This document shows, in pieces, positions 1 to 5,778 of a DNA stretch of 5,778 nucleotides; positions within the stretch are counted from its first letter, which is position 1, and the number at the start of each line of letters is the position of its first letter. The stretch is taken from contig JAGLCZ010000638.1 in the NCBI GenBank assembly GCA_023145975.1, positions 1 to 5,778 on the forward strand, read 5' to 3'. This stretch comes from Candidatus Hydrogenedentota bacterium. Its GTDB lineage: Bacteria; Hydrogenedentota; Hydrogenedentia; Hydrogenedentales; CAITNO01. The notes under the pieces were generated by a model. That model had not been told where the DNA came from. It saw only the letters and a list, made by a program, of their open reading frames with translations, and made no database searches. Position numbers and translations under genes: made by a program.

Positions 1-50
1 GGATACATGGCGTGGATGAGAAATGCCGGCTTTTTAAATGGAAGACGCAT
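1..50 (-). CDS. Possible 5' end of a gene downstream of the amidase (partial, unrecognised)
   Basis: Reading the minus strand past the amidase stop, an ATG (bases 50-48) opens a frame that stays open to the window edge and begins MRLPFKKPAFLIHAMY. A GCGGAC sequence lies about 4-5 bases before this ATG and could serve as a ribosome binding site. The start is 32 bases beyond the amidase stop, which would suit a second gene in the same operon. Only 16 codons are visible, so no family can be named. A competing reading is the 3' end of a plus-strand gene whose frame runs from base 3 and stops at 84-86. The two cannot be separated from this much sequence. Confidence 0.35.
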   Translation of the reverse strand, partial: MRLPFKKPAFLIHAMY

Positions 51-82
51 TACAGTCCGCTGGGATTTATGCCGGGGGCGGT

Positions 83-1924
83 CTAGTTGTTAAAGTGTTT
101 TCGTAGTGCTGTTACAAATGCTTCAGCAAACCACTGGCGCCACTCTGGATCAGCAAGACGCTTCTGATCCTTGGGGTTGGTCATGTTTGCTACTTCAACC
201 AGCACTTTGGTGGGTATGATTGTATTCCGCAACACAGCGGGTACATAGGCACGTCCCCGGCTTTGACGAATAACGTTACGGATTGGATCCCCCGCATCGT
301 GTACCTTCAGGGGCGGATTGTTGCTGCGCATTGCTTGAAGCAGGGTGTTGGCAAAGTTCTGAGAAAGGGCTTCATCCTTTCTGCGTTGTGAGGAGCTGCT
401 GCTCGAGGTAGGATGGCGGCGTACCTCTTCAAAGCGTTTGTAAATACTGCCGGACGGGCGTTCCGATGAGCGTCGGTATTTTGCGCCGGGAACATATACC
501 ATGGCACCACGCAGTGAATCATTGAACAGCGCATCACAATGGATACTTGCAAAGATGATCTTGCGTTCGTTTACGCCCCGTCCACGTTCCTTAAAGTAAA
601 TATCATTGGCGAGATACCAGCGCAGGTTCGCAGAGATTTTGGCATTGGTGTTCGTATAATTGGGTGTTGTCTTTAACACTTCATTGCTGTCCTGAGTAAA
701 TCGTGAAACATTGGTGGGCGTGTTCCCCTGCTTCCGATCGTATACCGTGGTATGCACTTTTGCACGGGTATAGGTTTCGAGCAGCAGTTTAATTCGGCAT
801 ACAATGTCGTAGTTGATTTCATCTTCAAATAAAGCAAGCCGCGTTATAGCTGCCCCGCGGTCGCGTCCGCCATGACCGGAGTCCAGTACGACTACCACGC
901 CATCCAAATCTTTGGTGACTATCTGGTCTGCACGTAAGCGCCGCGCTTCTTCCCGAATCTCTTCGTATGCCTGGCGTGATTCAGAACCAGCAGGTTGGTA
1001 ACGATCAGACAGCATTTTTACGGGAATGATGACTCGCTGACCGGCATTCATGCGATGTACATTATGTATTCCGCTGCGTTTTTGAATGATTTCGCAGGCG
1101 TGCAGGATGTCTTCATTTTCCCGGTAGTCCGTGAATCGTACCACCACGGCGGAATATAAACTCTCACCCAGTTTTAGTTCATATTGGGCAAAGGGGCCTT
1201 CACTGTTTTCGCCGTATTTTAGCAGTCCATTTGTCGTTTCTTTATTGCTGTTGGATGCGGCGGAAGCAGCAGGTGCATCTTCCCGCTTGGGTACATGGTT
1301 CGCAGTGACTAAAGCAGGTCCCGGGGTGCGTGTGGGGGGCGGCGGCGGTGGTTGTGGCGAATGGGTTTTCATAACGGGTTGTAACAGGGGCTGAGGTATC
1401 AGAATGCGACAGCTTCGGTTTAATGGTTCTTTTACTTGTTGGTTGGCATTATGATCAAGAATTTTTCGAGAATCGGCACCGGAACCTGTGAGCCACTCTG
1501 CCAGGGCGAACACGGATTCCGCACCATTCGTTCCTGAAAAGCGTACGGTGTGCCACCACCCTGCCGCATCAACATAGTCAAGGGGAAATACCACCTCGAG
1601 AACTTTTCGTTGTGACTTTACATTTAACTTTTTGAAAGGAATTGCTACGGCCAGGCGGTCCTTGTAGAGCCGCCATTCTTTGCCGTCGGCAAGGTACTTT
1701 CCGAGTAAAGACTGTGCGCGATTGCCTTTGGGAGGACTGCATTCCAGGAATAACACTTGTCCACCGCGTATGGCGGCATAGACGCCGGGTTCCAGCTGCT
1801 CACGAAGGACTACGCTTGCCATGGAAGAGGAGGCGAGAAGTACTGTCAGCAGTATGATGTGATACCGCTGTATTCTCTGGTTTAGCGTATGTTTATGCAA
1901 TAATAGTCTCCGTATACCATTCAT
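83..1924 (-). CDS. Secreted N-acetylmuramoyl-L-alanine amidase with LysM-like modules (Amidase_3)
   Basis: The predicted enzyme is a zinc amidase that cuts the bond between N-acetylmuramic acid and L-alanine of the stem peptide, acting outside the cytoplasmic membrane. From the ATG at 1924 it has 613 residues. A basic N-terminus is followed by a hydrophobic stretch at about 23-36 ending S-M-A, a likely signal peptide. Next come three LysM-like modules: about 46-100 (weak), 133-180 (fair: AEWLTG, then ILIP) and 248-305 (best: KLGESLY, then GQRVIIP). They are separated by a linker with six prolines (192-197). The catalytic domain spans about 341-609. LDSGHGGRDRGA supplies His351, the downstream acidic patch supplies Glu367, and FASIHCDA supplies His462, together the expected zinc ligands. 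Glu577 in KVLVEVANMTN is the expected catalytic glutamate. The domain is longer than usual, with an insertion at about 394-458 and a run of six serines at 507-512. The start is uncertain: the frame is open to an ATG at 1984 with no ribosome binding site, and a TTG at 1900 has the best one (GGAG, 7 bases). Confidence 0.93.
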   Translation of the reverse strand: MNGIRRLLLHKHTLNQRIQRYHIILLTVLLASSSMASVVLREQLEPGVYAAIRGGQVLFLECSPPKGNRAQSLLGKYLADGKEWRLYKDRLAVAIPFKKLNVKSQRKVLEVVFPLDYVDAAGWWHTVRFSGTNGAESVFALAEWLTGSGADSRKILDHNANQQVKEPLNRSCRILIPQPLLQPVMKTHSPQPPPPPPTRTPGPALVTANHVPKREDAPAASAASNSNKETTNGLLKYGENSEGPFAQYELKLGESLYSAVVVRFTDYRENEDILHACEIIQKRSGIHNVHRMNAGQRVIIPVKMLSDRYQPAGSESRQAYEEIREEARRLRADQIVTKDLDGVVVVLDSGHGGRDRGAAITRLALFEDEINYDIVCRIKLLLETYTRAKVHTTVYDRKQGNTPTNVSRFTQDSNEVLKTTPNYTNTNAKISANLRWYLANDIYFKERGRGVNERKIIFASIHCDALFNDSLRGAMVYVPGAKYRRSSERPSGSIYKRFEEVRRHPTSSSSSSQRRKDEALSQNFANTLLQAMRSNNPPLKVHDAGDPIRNVIRQSRGRAYVPAVLRNTIIPTKVLVEVANMTNPKDQKRLADPEWRQWFAEAFVTALRKHFNN

Positions 1925-1952
1925 CAGGCACTCTAAATTGCCTCGTACCCAT
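1893..1952 (-). CDS. Candidate 19-residue leader ORF ahead of the amidase
   Basis: On the minus strand an ATG at 1952 is preceded, 8 bases away, by AGGGG (complement of 1961-1965), one of the best Shine-Dalgarno sequences in the window. The ORF reads MGTRQFRVPDEWYTETIIA and stops at 1895-1893, just past the TTG at 1900 that is a possible amidase start in another frame. That layout would fit translational coupling: a ribosome ending the short ORF stops within a few bases of the amidase initiation site. There is no Cys, His or Trp run of the kind seen in amino-acid attenuators. The frame is open further upstream, but that part looks non-coding. It may be a chance ORF. Confidence 0.3.
   Translation of the reverse strand: MGTRQFRVPDEWYTETIIA
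1908..1911 (-). promoter_or_regulatory. GGAG ribosome binding site that supports a TTG start for the amidase
   Basis: The minus strand reads GGAG here, followed by 7 bases and then TTG at 1900-1898, in frame with the amidase. Using this TTG shortens the region before the hydrophobic core of the signal peptide to about 14 residues, a more usual length than from the ATG at 1924. That ATG has only a weaker AGAG about 6 bases upstream. The TTG is therefore a serious alternative start, giving 605 residues. Confidence 0.4.
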
Positions 1953-2020
1953 GGCGATACCCCTATAAGTATATATCGTACCATACAGCAGAGAAAAATA
2001 CAAGATATGGGAATGTTTTT

Positions 2021-2049
2021 TTAATATATCGCGAAAACTACTATATATT
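2021..2049 (+). promoter_or_regulatory. Candidate sigma-70-type promoter toward the diguanylate cyclase
   Basis: TTAATA (2021-2026) and TATATT (2044-2049) are separated by exactly 17 bases. They match the -35 and -10 consensus at four and five of six positions. Transcription from here would leave a 5' leader of nearly 300 bases before the cyclase ATG, including the hairpin and short ORF. The region is AT-rich, so chance matches are likely. Confidence 0.3.
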
Positions 2050-2164
2050 GTATCAATCTTCAGTTGGAAGCTCGTCGCTAACAGTGGTGAGCGATCGTGG
2101 TAGGGGGGAGTCGTTATATGCGTTGCTTTTCGGTTATAAAGATTCTTTTTGATTCGTTTCGAAA

Positions 2165-2175
2165 ATTCCTGGAAT
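2165..2175. repeat. Perfect inverted repeat ATTCC-T-GGAAT, possible operator
   Basis: Two 5-base arms flank a single T, ending 5 bases before a -35-like TTGACT. The position would suit a repressor or activator site for the cyclase gene. It is too short to be significant alone, and no regulator is identified. Confidence 0.2.
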
Positions 2176-2211
2176 ACAATTTGACTTGGCATAGTCTTAC
2201 AGGGGACAATT

Positions 2212-2274
2212 ATGCCACGGTTATTATATAGGTGGATGAGGAATGGTTACTGTCGGTTTGCATTGGGGGCATAA
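2212..2274 (+). CDS. Candidate 20-residue leader ORF ahead of the diguanylate cyclase
   Basis: A strong Shine-Dalgarno (AGGGGA, 2201-2206) lies 5 bases before this ATG. The ORF starts MPRLLYRWMRNG and ends with TAA 68 bases before the cyclase ATG at 2343. It is in a different frame from the cyclase, whose own frame is open from a GTG at 2232 inside this ORF. The peptide resembles nothing I know and is short, basic and aromatic. It could be a regulatory leader peptide, a chance ORF, or the true beginning of the cyclase if one base is missing or extra in the sequence near 2215-2232. Confidence 0.25.
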   Translation: MPRLLYRWMRNGYCRFALGA

Positions 2275-2342
2275 CACCTGTAGAAAATAAACGTTGGGTG
2301 GCTTCAACTTTATTCATATTTCTGGAAGATCGAAGAGAATTC

Positions 2343-3419
2343 ATGTGTATTGAAAAACAAACGATACCCCCATCGCAGCGAATGGAAGATCTGATTTCCA
2401 TACTCGATGTACTGAAAGCCCTCTCTTCCAGGCATGATGCCCATGAAATTTCCTTTGCATTTGTGGAGCAGGTTGCCCGTATTTTATCCGTTGATCGTTG
2501 TTCTCTGGTTCGTGTACGGGACGGGCAGGATGAGGGACACGTTTTGGTTTCTCATGAAAACGAGAACTTTCGGGACTATGTAATTGAACTGGAGAAATAT
2601 CCTGAATTGATTACTGCTTCCCAAACTGGTAACGTATTGATTATTGATGACGAAACTGGTCACCCACTTGCGCAGGAGGTTCGTGGAATGTTACAACAGG
2701 CGGGTATGGCATCGTTGTTTGTGTTTCCCCTGCTGCGACAAAATACAGGTGCGGATACATTGATGCTGCGTGTTGCACGCAGGCACGGTACTTTTACGCC
2801 CCGTGAGCGTAGTTTTTTACAGACGATTACCGAAATAACTGCTGCGATGATTGGGCAAGCCTATTTACTGGAGAGTCTTCAGGCGGCTAACAGACACCTG
2901 GAGCAGTTGGCAATTACAGACGGTCTCACCGGTGTATATAACCGACGTTATTTCCAGGAACGTTTTGAACATGAATTTGCGCGGGCACTCCGATACCACC
3001 TTCCCTTCTCCTGTGTTTTATTTGATATAGATGATTTCAAAGAGATCAATGATACCTATGGACATTTGGTAGGTGATGAGATTTTGAAGGAAGTGGTGGA
3101 GCTGATGATTGTTTGTACACGGCATGTTGATATTTTAGCGCGCTATGGGGGGGAGGAATTTGTTATCCTATTACCGCAGACCAATGTGCAAGGTGCTTTA
3201 ATTGAAGCGGAGCGTATGCGTGAACATATGGAAACGCATGTCTTTTCGAAATTGCCCGAAGACAAGAAGATTACTATCAGCGTCGGGGTTGCCGGATTGG
3301 ATCCGGAAATTATGAATGTAAGTAATGATTTGCTGCATGCTGCTGACCTGGCTCTTTACGAAGCGAAAAGCAACGGGAAAAACCGTGTTGTTGTTAATGA
3401 GAACCTCAAGAAGGAATAA
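2343..3419 (+). CDS. GAF-domain sensor diguanylate cyclase (GGDEF)
   Basis: This cytoplasmic enzyme should condense two GTP into cyclic di-GMP. From the ATG at 2343 it has 358 residues. An N-terminal GAF domain (about 30-173) is followed by a short helix (ESLQAANRHLEQLA) and a GGDEF domain (about 192-355). The GGDEF domain opens with TDGLTGVYNRRYF. It carries the metal site Asp228 in FDIDDFK, substrate-contacting residues in EINDTYGH, and the signature GGEEF at 269-273. RHVD (260-263) lies exactly five residues before GGEEF and is an intact inhibitory I-site, so product feedback is expected. No membrane segment is visible. The start is debatable: the frame is open to a GTG at 2232, adding 37 residues, but that GTG has no ribosome binding site. 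The ATG at 2343 has AAGAGA (2333-2338) in front and begins shortly before the GAF domain. What the GAF domain binds cannot be read from the sequence. Confidence 0.95.
   Translation: MCIEKQTIPPSQRMEDLISILDVLKALSSRHDAHEISFAFVEQVARILSVDRCSLVRVRDGQDEGHVLVSHENENFRDYVIELEKYPELITASQTGNVLIIDDETGHPLAQEVRGMLQQAGMASLFVFPLLRQNTGADTLMLRVARRHGTFTPRERSFLQTITEITAAMIGQAYLLESLQAANRHLEQLAITDGLTGVYNRRYFQERFEHEFARALRYHLPFSCVLFDIDDFKEINDTYGHLVGDEILKEVVELMIVCTRHVDILARYGGEEFVILLPQTNVQGALIEAERMREHMETHVFSKLPEDKKITISVGVAGLDPEIMNVSNDLLHAADLALYEAKSNGKNRVVVNENLKKE
3411..3415 (+). promoter_or_regulatory. AAGGA ribosome binding site of the lipoprotein, inside the end of the cyclase gene
   Basis: AAGGA lies 7 bases before the lipoprotein ATG and within the last codons of the cyclase. 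The cyclase stop (3417-3419) is only 3 bases from that ATG. This arrangement indicates translational coupling of the two genes and settles the lipoprotein start. Confidence 0.75.
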
Positions 3420-3422
3420 AGT

Positions 3423-3977
3423 ATGAAACTGAAACTTACGCTGTTGTTGTGTGTATTACTGGTATCTATTGGATGTGCTCGTATGGGGTCGTCTTTCATA
3501 AAGATGCGCCCTGACTATACTCAGGTTCCGGAAGTGGAACTGCGTGCAGCGGCTGCTGCCCTCGAAAAGGCTGCAATCCAGGGGGAACAGGAGCCGAATC
3601 TGGACGGTTTCGCAGGGGTTGTTCTGGATACACCGGAAATAGCACAGGCCATACGCACTCGTGCCTTGCGTGCATCGCTGTTTGCCGACTTAGTTGAATC
3701 CGGACATGTATACGAACAGAAAAACGGTACCATAAAGATCATTAATTCACGTGAATATAAACGTGTCGCTTCTTCTAAGGAACGCGATCGGAATGCGGTA
3801 TTGGTGATGAGTGAAAATCAGAATCGATGGACACTTTATGAAGGTGTCGTTGAGGCGTCACAGTGGTCGCCCGGTGCTTTAGCTGCGGTGCAGCACTGCT
3901 TCTATGAAGCGCGGGTTGCGCTCATGAAAGCGGGTGGTAAATATGAAGATGAACAGGGAAATATTGTAGTCAAATAG
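3423..3977 (+). CDS. Putative lipoprotein of unknown function, faintly DUF1318/YdbL-like
   Basis: The 184-residue product starts with a charged MKLK, a hydrophobic stretch and VSIGC, so Cys18 is the likely lipidated residue. The -3 position is Ser rather than the usual Leu, a slightly atypical lipobox. After it lies a helix rich in Ala and Glu (36-55), then GFAGVVLDTPEIAQAIRTR, which recalls the small DUF1318/YdbL family, though the match is from memory and weak. The mature protein seems to contain the same pattern twice. R83-x-S-L-F ending LVES and followed by Y97-E-x-x-x-G-x-I resembles R135-x-T-L-Y ending VVEA and later Y174-E-x-x-x-G-x-I. It lies 3 bases after the diguanylate cyclase and is surely expressed with it. 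Location should be the inner or outer membrane, facing the periplasm. No catalytic motif is evident and I do not assign a function. Confidence 0.85.
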   Translation: MKLKLTLLLCVLLVSIGCARMGSSFIKMRPDYTQVPEVELRAAAAALEKAAIQGEQEPNLDGFAGVVLDTPEIAQAIRTRALRASLFADLVESGHVYEQKNGTIKIINSREYKRVASSKERDRNAVLVMSENQNRWTLYEGVVEASQWSPGALAAVQHCFYEARVALMKAGGKYEDEQGNIVVK

Positions 3978-4021
3978 CAGCTTACTCCCCTGCTTTGCTG
4001 TGATAAACGGAACAGAATATC

Positions 4022-5032
4022 ATGATAGATCTGCGTAGCGATACCGTAACACAACCTTCAGTCGGCATGCGTCATGCCATGGCGGAGGCTGAGGTGGGCG
4101 ATGACGTATACGGCGAAGATCCTACGGTTAATCGCTTGCAGGATTACGCAGCAGAGCTATTGGGAAAGGAAAGTGCATTGCTGCTGCCGTCAGGGACTAT
4201 GGCGAACCTTGTTGCTTTCCTTGCACAGACTCATCCCGGGGATACGGTGATTCTAAGTGAAGAGGCGCATCCGTTTCGTTATGAACGCGCCAATCTTGCC
4301 CGGGTGGCCGGCTTAATGATTCATACCATTCCGGATACGTTGGGGAAATTTACGGCTAAGGATGTTGCCGAAAGGGTTGTAGTTGAGGATGATCCTCATT
4401 TGTCGCGGACAACATTGGTTTCAATAGAGAATACGACGAATAGAGGAGGCGGTGCCTGTTGGGAATTTTATGATGTGGAGGCCATTGCAGCGGTGTGTCG
4501 CAATAATAATATGCGTCTGCATTGTGACGGTGCACGTATTTTCAATGCCTGTATTGTAACGAATGTGGAAGCGCAATACTATGCGCGGTGTTGCGATACC
4601 CTTTCCTTTTGTTTATCCAAGGGGCTTGGTGCCCCTGCCGGATCGATATTGGCAGGAGATAAAGCGACTCTGAAACGTGCCCTTGATTATCGTAAAATGC
4701 TGGGCGGCGGTATGCGTCAGTCAGGCGTGTTGGCAGCTGCGGGGCTGTATGCACTGGAGAATCATTTGGATGCGCTGGAAGAGGATCACCGGCGTGCACG
4801 CATATTTCGTCGTGCTTTGGAAGGGGAAGGGCTTCGATTTCCTTTGCCTTCACCAACTAATATCCTCTATATTGAGGTCAATAATCCTGAACGTGTAACG
4901 GTCGCGTTAAAACAGCATGGTGTACGCGTTTGCCCACACGGTACCGGTAGAATACGTGTGGTATTTCACCGGGATATAGATGATCATGCCATGGCACAAT
5001 CTATAGAAGTATTTAAACAAATCGTGTGCTGA
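4022..5032 (+). CDS. ltaE: Low-specificity L-threonine aldolase
   Basis: This is a cytoplasmic pyridoxal-phosphate enzyme (fold type I, aspartate aminotransferase superfamily, beta-eliminating lyase family) that splits L-threonine and L-allo-threonine into glycine and acetaldehyde. The 336 residues match the usual family length. It starts with the typical MIDLRSDTVT, followed by VGDDVYGEDPTV (Tyr30) and LLPSGTMAN, which binds cofactor phosphate. His83 in EEAHPFRYE should stack on the cofactor ring, and His126 lies at the conserved substrate-side position. Asp169 in HCDGARIFNA should contact the pyridine nitrogen. Lys200 in CLSKGLGAPAGS is the Schiff-base lysine, and GGGMRQSG carries Arg232. 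No key residue is missing. GGAA (4009-4012) is a fair ribosome binding site 9 bases before the ATG. It follows the lipoprotein gene by 44 bases. It may serve glycine supply or threonine breakdown, and no functional tie to the c-di-GMP genes is apparent. Confidence 0.96.
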   Translation: MIDLRSDTVTQPSVGMRHAMAEAEVGDDVYGEDPTVNRLQDYAAELLGKESALLLPSGTMANLVAFLAQTHPGDTVILSEEAHPFRYERANLARVAGLMIHTIPDTLGKFTAKDVAERVVVEDDPHLSRTTLVSIENTTNRGGGACWEFYDVEAIAAVCRNNNMRLHCDGARIFNACIVTNVEAQYYARCCDTLSFCLSKGLGAPAGSILAGDKATLKRALDYRKMLGGGMRQSGVLAAAGLYALENHLDALEEDHRRARIFRRALEGEGLRFPLPSPTNILYIEVNNPERVTVALKQHGVRVCPHGTGRIRVVFHRDIDDHAMAQSIEVFKQIVC

Positions 5033-5063
5033 TTCTGCTAATTCCACCGCCTATTCATAACAA

Positions 5064-5082
5064 GGGAATATCTCGGGAATAT
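5064..5082 (+). repeat. Tandem GGGAATAT direct repeat before the transporter start
   Basis: GGGAATAT occurs at 5064-5071 and again at 5075-5082, ending one base before the transporter ATG at 5084. Each copy carries a GGGA that could pair with 16S rRNA. The second copy is at a workable distance (5 bases) and is probably the ribosome binding site. AATAT (5067-5071) and ATATT (5079-5083) could also form a weak hairpin over it. Confidence 0.5.
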
Positions 5083-5083
5083 T

Positions 5084-5778
5084 ATGCGAGTACCACTCAT
5101 ATCCGGATACCGTGAACTGGAACAGCCACAGCGTCGTTTCCTCATGTACGTGGCAATCAATGTCATATCCTGGCAAAATATTGTTGGTCCGGCTACTATT
5201 CTTTTCGCTCGTAAAATAGAAATGCCTGAATCACTTGTGGGAGTGATGTTGTCCTTCATGCCTTTTTCCACACTCTTACTCTTGTTCACTGTGCCTATGA
5301 TTATGCGGCTCGGTCCCAAACGCGTTATGATGAATGCATGGCTTGGACGCAATATCATTGCCTGCATCATCTTCTTGATGCCTTTGGCGTTGGCAACAGG
5401 AGAGAGATGGTTAAGTTGGAGTGTGTTGCTGCTGACCGTTTTGGGGTTTTGTATATTGCGGGCGGTGGGTGCAGGTGGATGGTTACCCTGGCTGCATGAG
5501 ATTGTCCCTGTAAAAAAACGTTCTGTGTACTTTAGTACAGAAGCCGCCATTACACAGTTGATAAATGTTGCAGTGTTGTTTACGCAGGCGCGTTTGCTTG
5601 CCGTGCCTGAACCCGGAACCAACCGTTTTCTTTTAATTTTCGGACTGGGTATTACAATGGGTCTTCTGAGTTTACTGTGGATGCGGCGTATTCCCGGTGG
5701 TGAAGGGATGCCGGAAGTGGAGGTGTCCAGCGGCATGGCAGCATTGCGTCGTGCTGCAGCAGACCGCACATTTACATC
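5084..5778 (+). CDS. Major facilitator superfamily transporter, N-terminal half (cut by the window end)
   Basis: The frame from the ATG at 5084 is open to the window edge, 231 complete codons, with an in-frame stop at 5039-5041 upstream and no earlier ATG. It shows about six hydrophobic helices at roughly 18-42, 48-70, 78-103, 108-132, 153-172 and 182-202. A charged loop (GGEGMPEVEVSSG onward) follows, as expected for the cytoplasmic loop between the two six-helix halves of an MFS protein. RLGPKRVMM between helices 2 and 3 resembles MFS motif A, without its usual aspartate. The segment RAVGAGGWLPWLHEIVP is distinctive. I recall similar proteins from PVC-group genomes, but substrate and transport direction cannot be told. 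It begins 51 bases after the threonine aldolase gene. The long antisense frame opposite it (5038-5769, minus) lacks protein-like features. Confidence 0.85.
   Translation, partial: MRVPLISGYRELEQPQRRFLMYVAINVISWQNIVGPATILFARKIEMPESLVGVMLSFMPFSTLLLLFTVPMIMRLGPKRVMMNAWLGRNIIACIIFLMPLALATGERWLSWSVLLLTVLGFCILRAVGAGGWLPWLHEIVPVKKRSVYFSTEAAITQLINVAVLFTQARLLAVPEPGTNRFLLIFGLGITMGLLSLLWMRRIPGGEGMPEVEVSSGMAALRRAAADRTFT

Larger units (their letters stand above)
1953..2342. promoter_or_regulatory. Divergent intergenic region between the amidase and the diguanylate cyclase
   Basis: About 390 bases, AT-richer than the flanking genes, separate the two divergent genes, so promoters for both must lie here or in the adjacent coding starts. 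Visible elements include AT-rich tracts at 2015-2050, a candidate plus-strand promoter (2021-2049), a short hairpin TCGCT/AGCGA (2075-2079 with 2090-2094), a perfect inverted repeat ATTCC-T-GGAAT (2165-2175), a -35-like TTGACT at 2181-2186 without a good -10 partner, and a Shine-Dalgarno-led short ORF (2212-2274). On the minus strand TATACT (complement of 1968-1973) resembles a -10, but no -35 sits at the right distance. I recognise no known riboswitch. Confidence 0.6.

Noticed and set aside
1131..1394. Plus-strand ORF inside the amidase
   Set aside because: Its Gly run is simply the complement of the proline linker of the amidase. No ribosome binding site or domain is present.
2015..2022. 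T-run as an intrinsic terminator
   Set aside because: No GC-rich hairpin precedes the T-run on either strand and no gene ends nearby, so it is more likely part of the AT-rich promoter region.
2071..2110. Hairpin TCGCT/AGCGA as a riboswitch element
   Set aside because: A five-pair stem alone does not match any riboswitch consensus I know, including the c-di-GMP classes, and no further paired elements are evident.
1893..2192. 99-codon minus-strand ORF spanning the intergenic region
   Set aside because: Its first 80 codons are AT-rich intergenic sequence without protein-like patterning, and its ATG at 2192 lacks a good ribosome binding site. Only the last 19 codons, with their own AGGGG, are kept as a candidate leader.
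3975..3999. AGCAG/CTGCT hairpin between the lipoprotein and the threonine aldolase
   Set aside because: The stem is about five base pairs with a nine-base loop and no following T-run, which is too weak to call a terminator.
5038..5769. 243-codon minus-strand ORF opposite the transporter
   Set aside because: It is the antisense shadow of the MFS frame, which shows clear membrane helices. The shadow has no recognisable domain or plausible start context.

Overview
The window reads as an ordinary chromosomal stretch of a bacterium with moderate G+C coding DNA. An exported peptidoglycan amidase, a lipoprotein with a type II signal peptide and a cyclic-di-GMP enzyme point to a cell with periplasm-like envelope biology, most likely Gram-negative. 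The style of the amidase (several LysM-like modules before Amidase_3) and of the MFS protein recalls environmental or PVC-group bacteria such as Kiritimatiellota. That placement is inference from memory of these families, and nothing in the window proves it.

Layout. On the minus strand, positions 83-1924 encode a secreted N-acetylmuramoyl-L-alanine amidase. A possible further minus-strand gene begins just after it and leaves the window at position 1. A roughly 390-base AT-richer divergent intergenic region follows (about 1953-2342). It holds candidate promoters and, on each side, a short ORF with its own Shine-Dalgarno. On the plus strand come four genes in a row: a GAF-GGDEF diguanylate cyclase (2343-3419), an uncharacterised lipoprotein (3423-3977, only 3 bases after the cyclase), a low-specificity L-threonine aldolase (4022-5032) and the first half of a 12-helix MFS transporter (5084 to the window end). 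The gaps are 3, 44 and 51 bases and I see no convincing terminator between the genes, so they could share a transcript. The cyclase-lipoprotein pair is the firmest coupling.

How the genes may work together. The cyclase has an intact active site and an intact RxxD product-inhibition site. It could make c-di-GMP in response to a ligand or redox state sensed by its GAF domain. The tightly coupled lipoprotein and the divergent cell-wall amidase suggest, without proof, an envelope connection. The aldolase (threonine/allo-threonine to glycine plus acetaldehyde) and the transporter may be unrelated passengers.

I see no mobile element, CRISPR array, RNA gene or clear novel multi-gene system. The points most worth checking are the internal duplication in the lipoprotein, the two leader-like ORFs in the divergent region, and the unusual build of the amidase.
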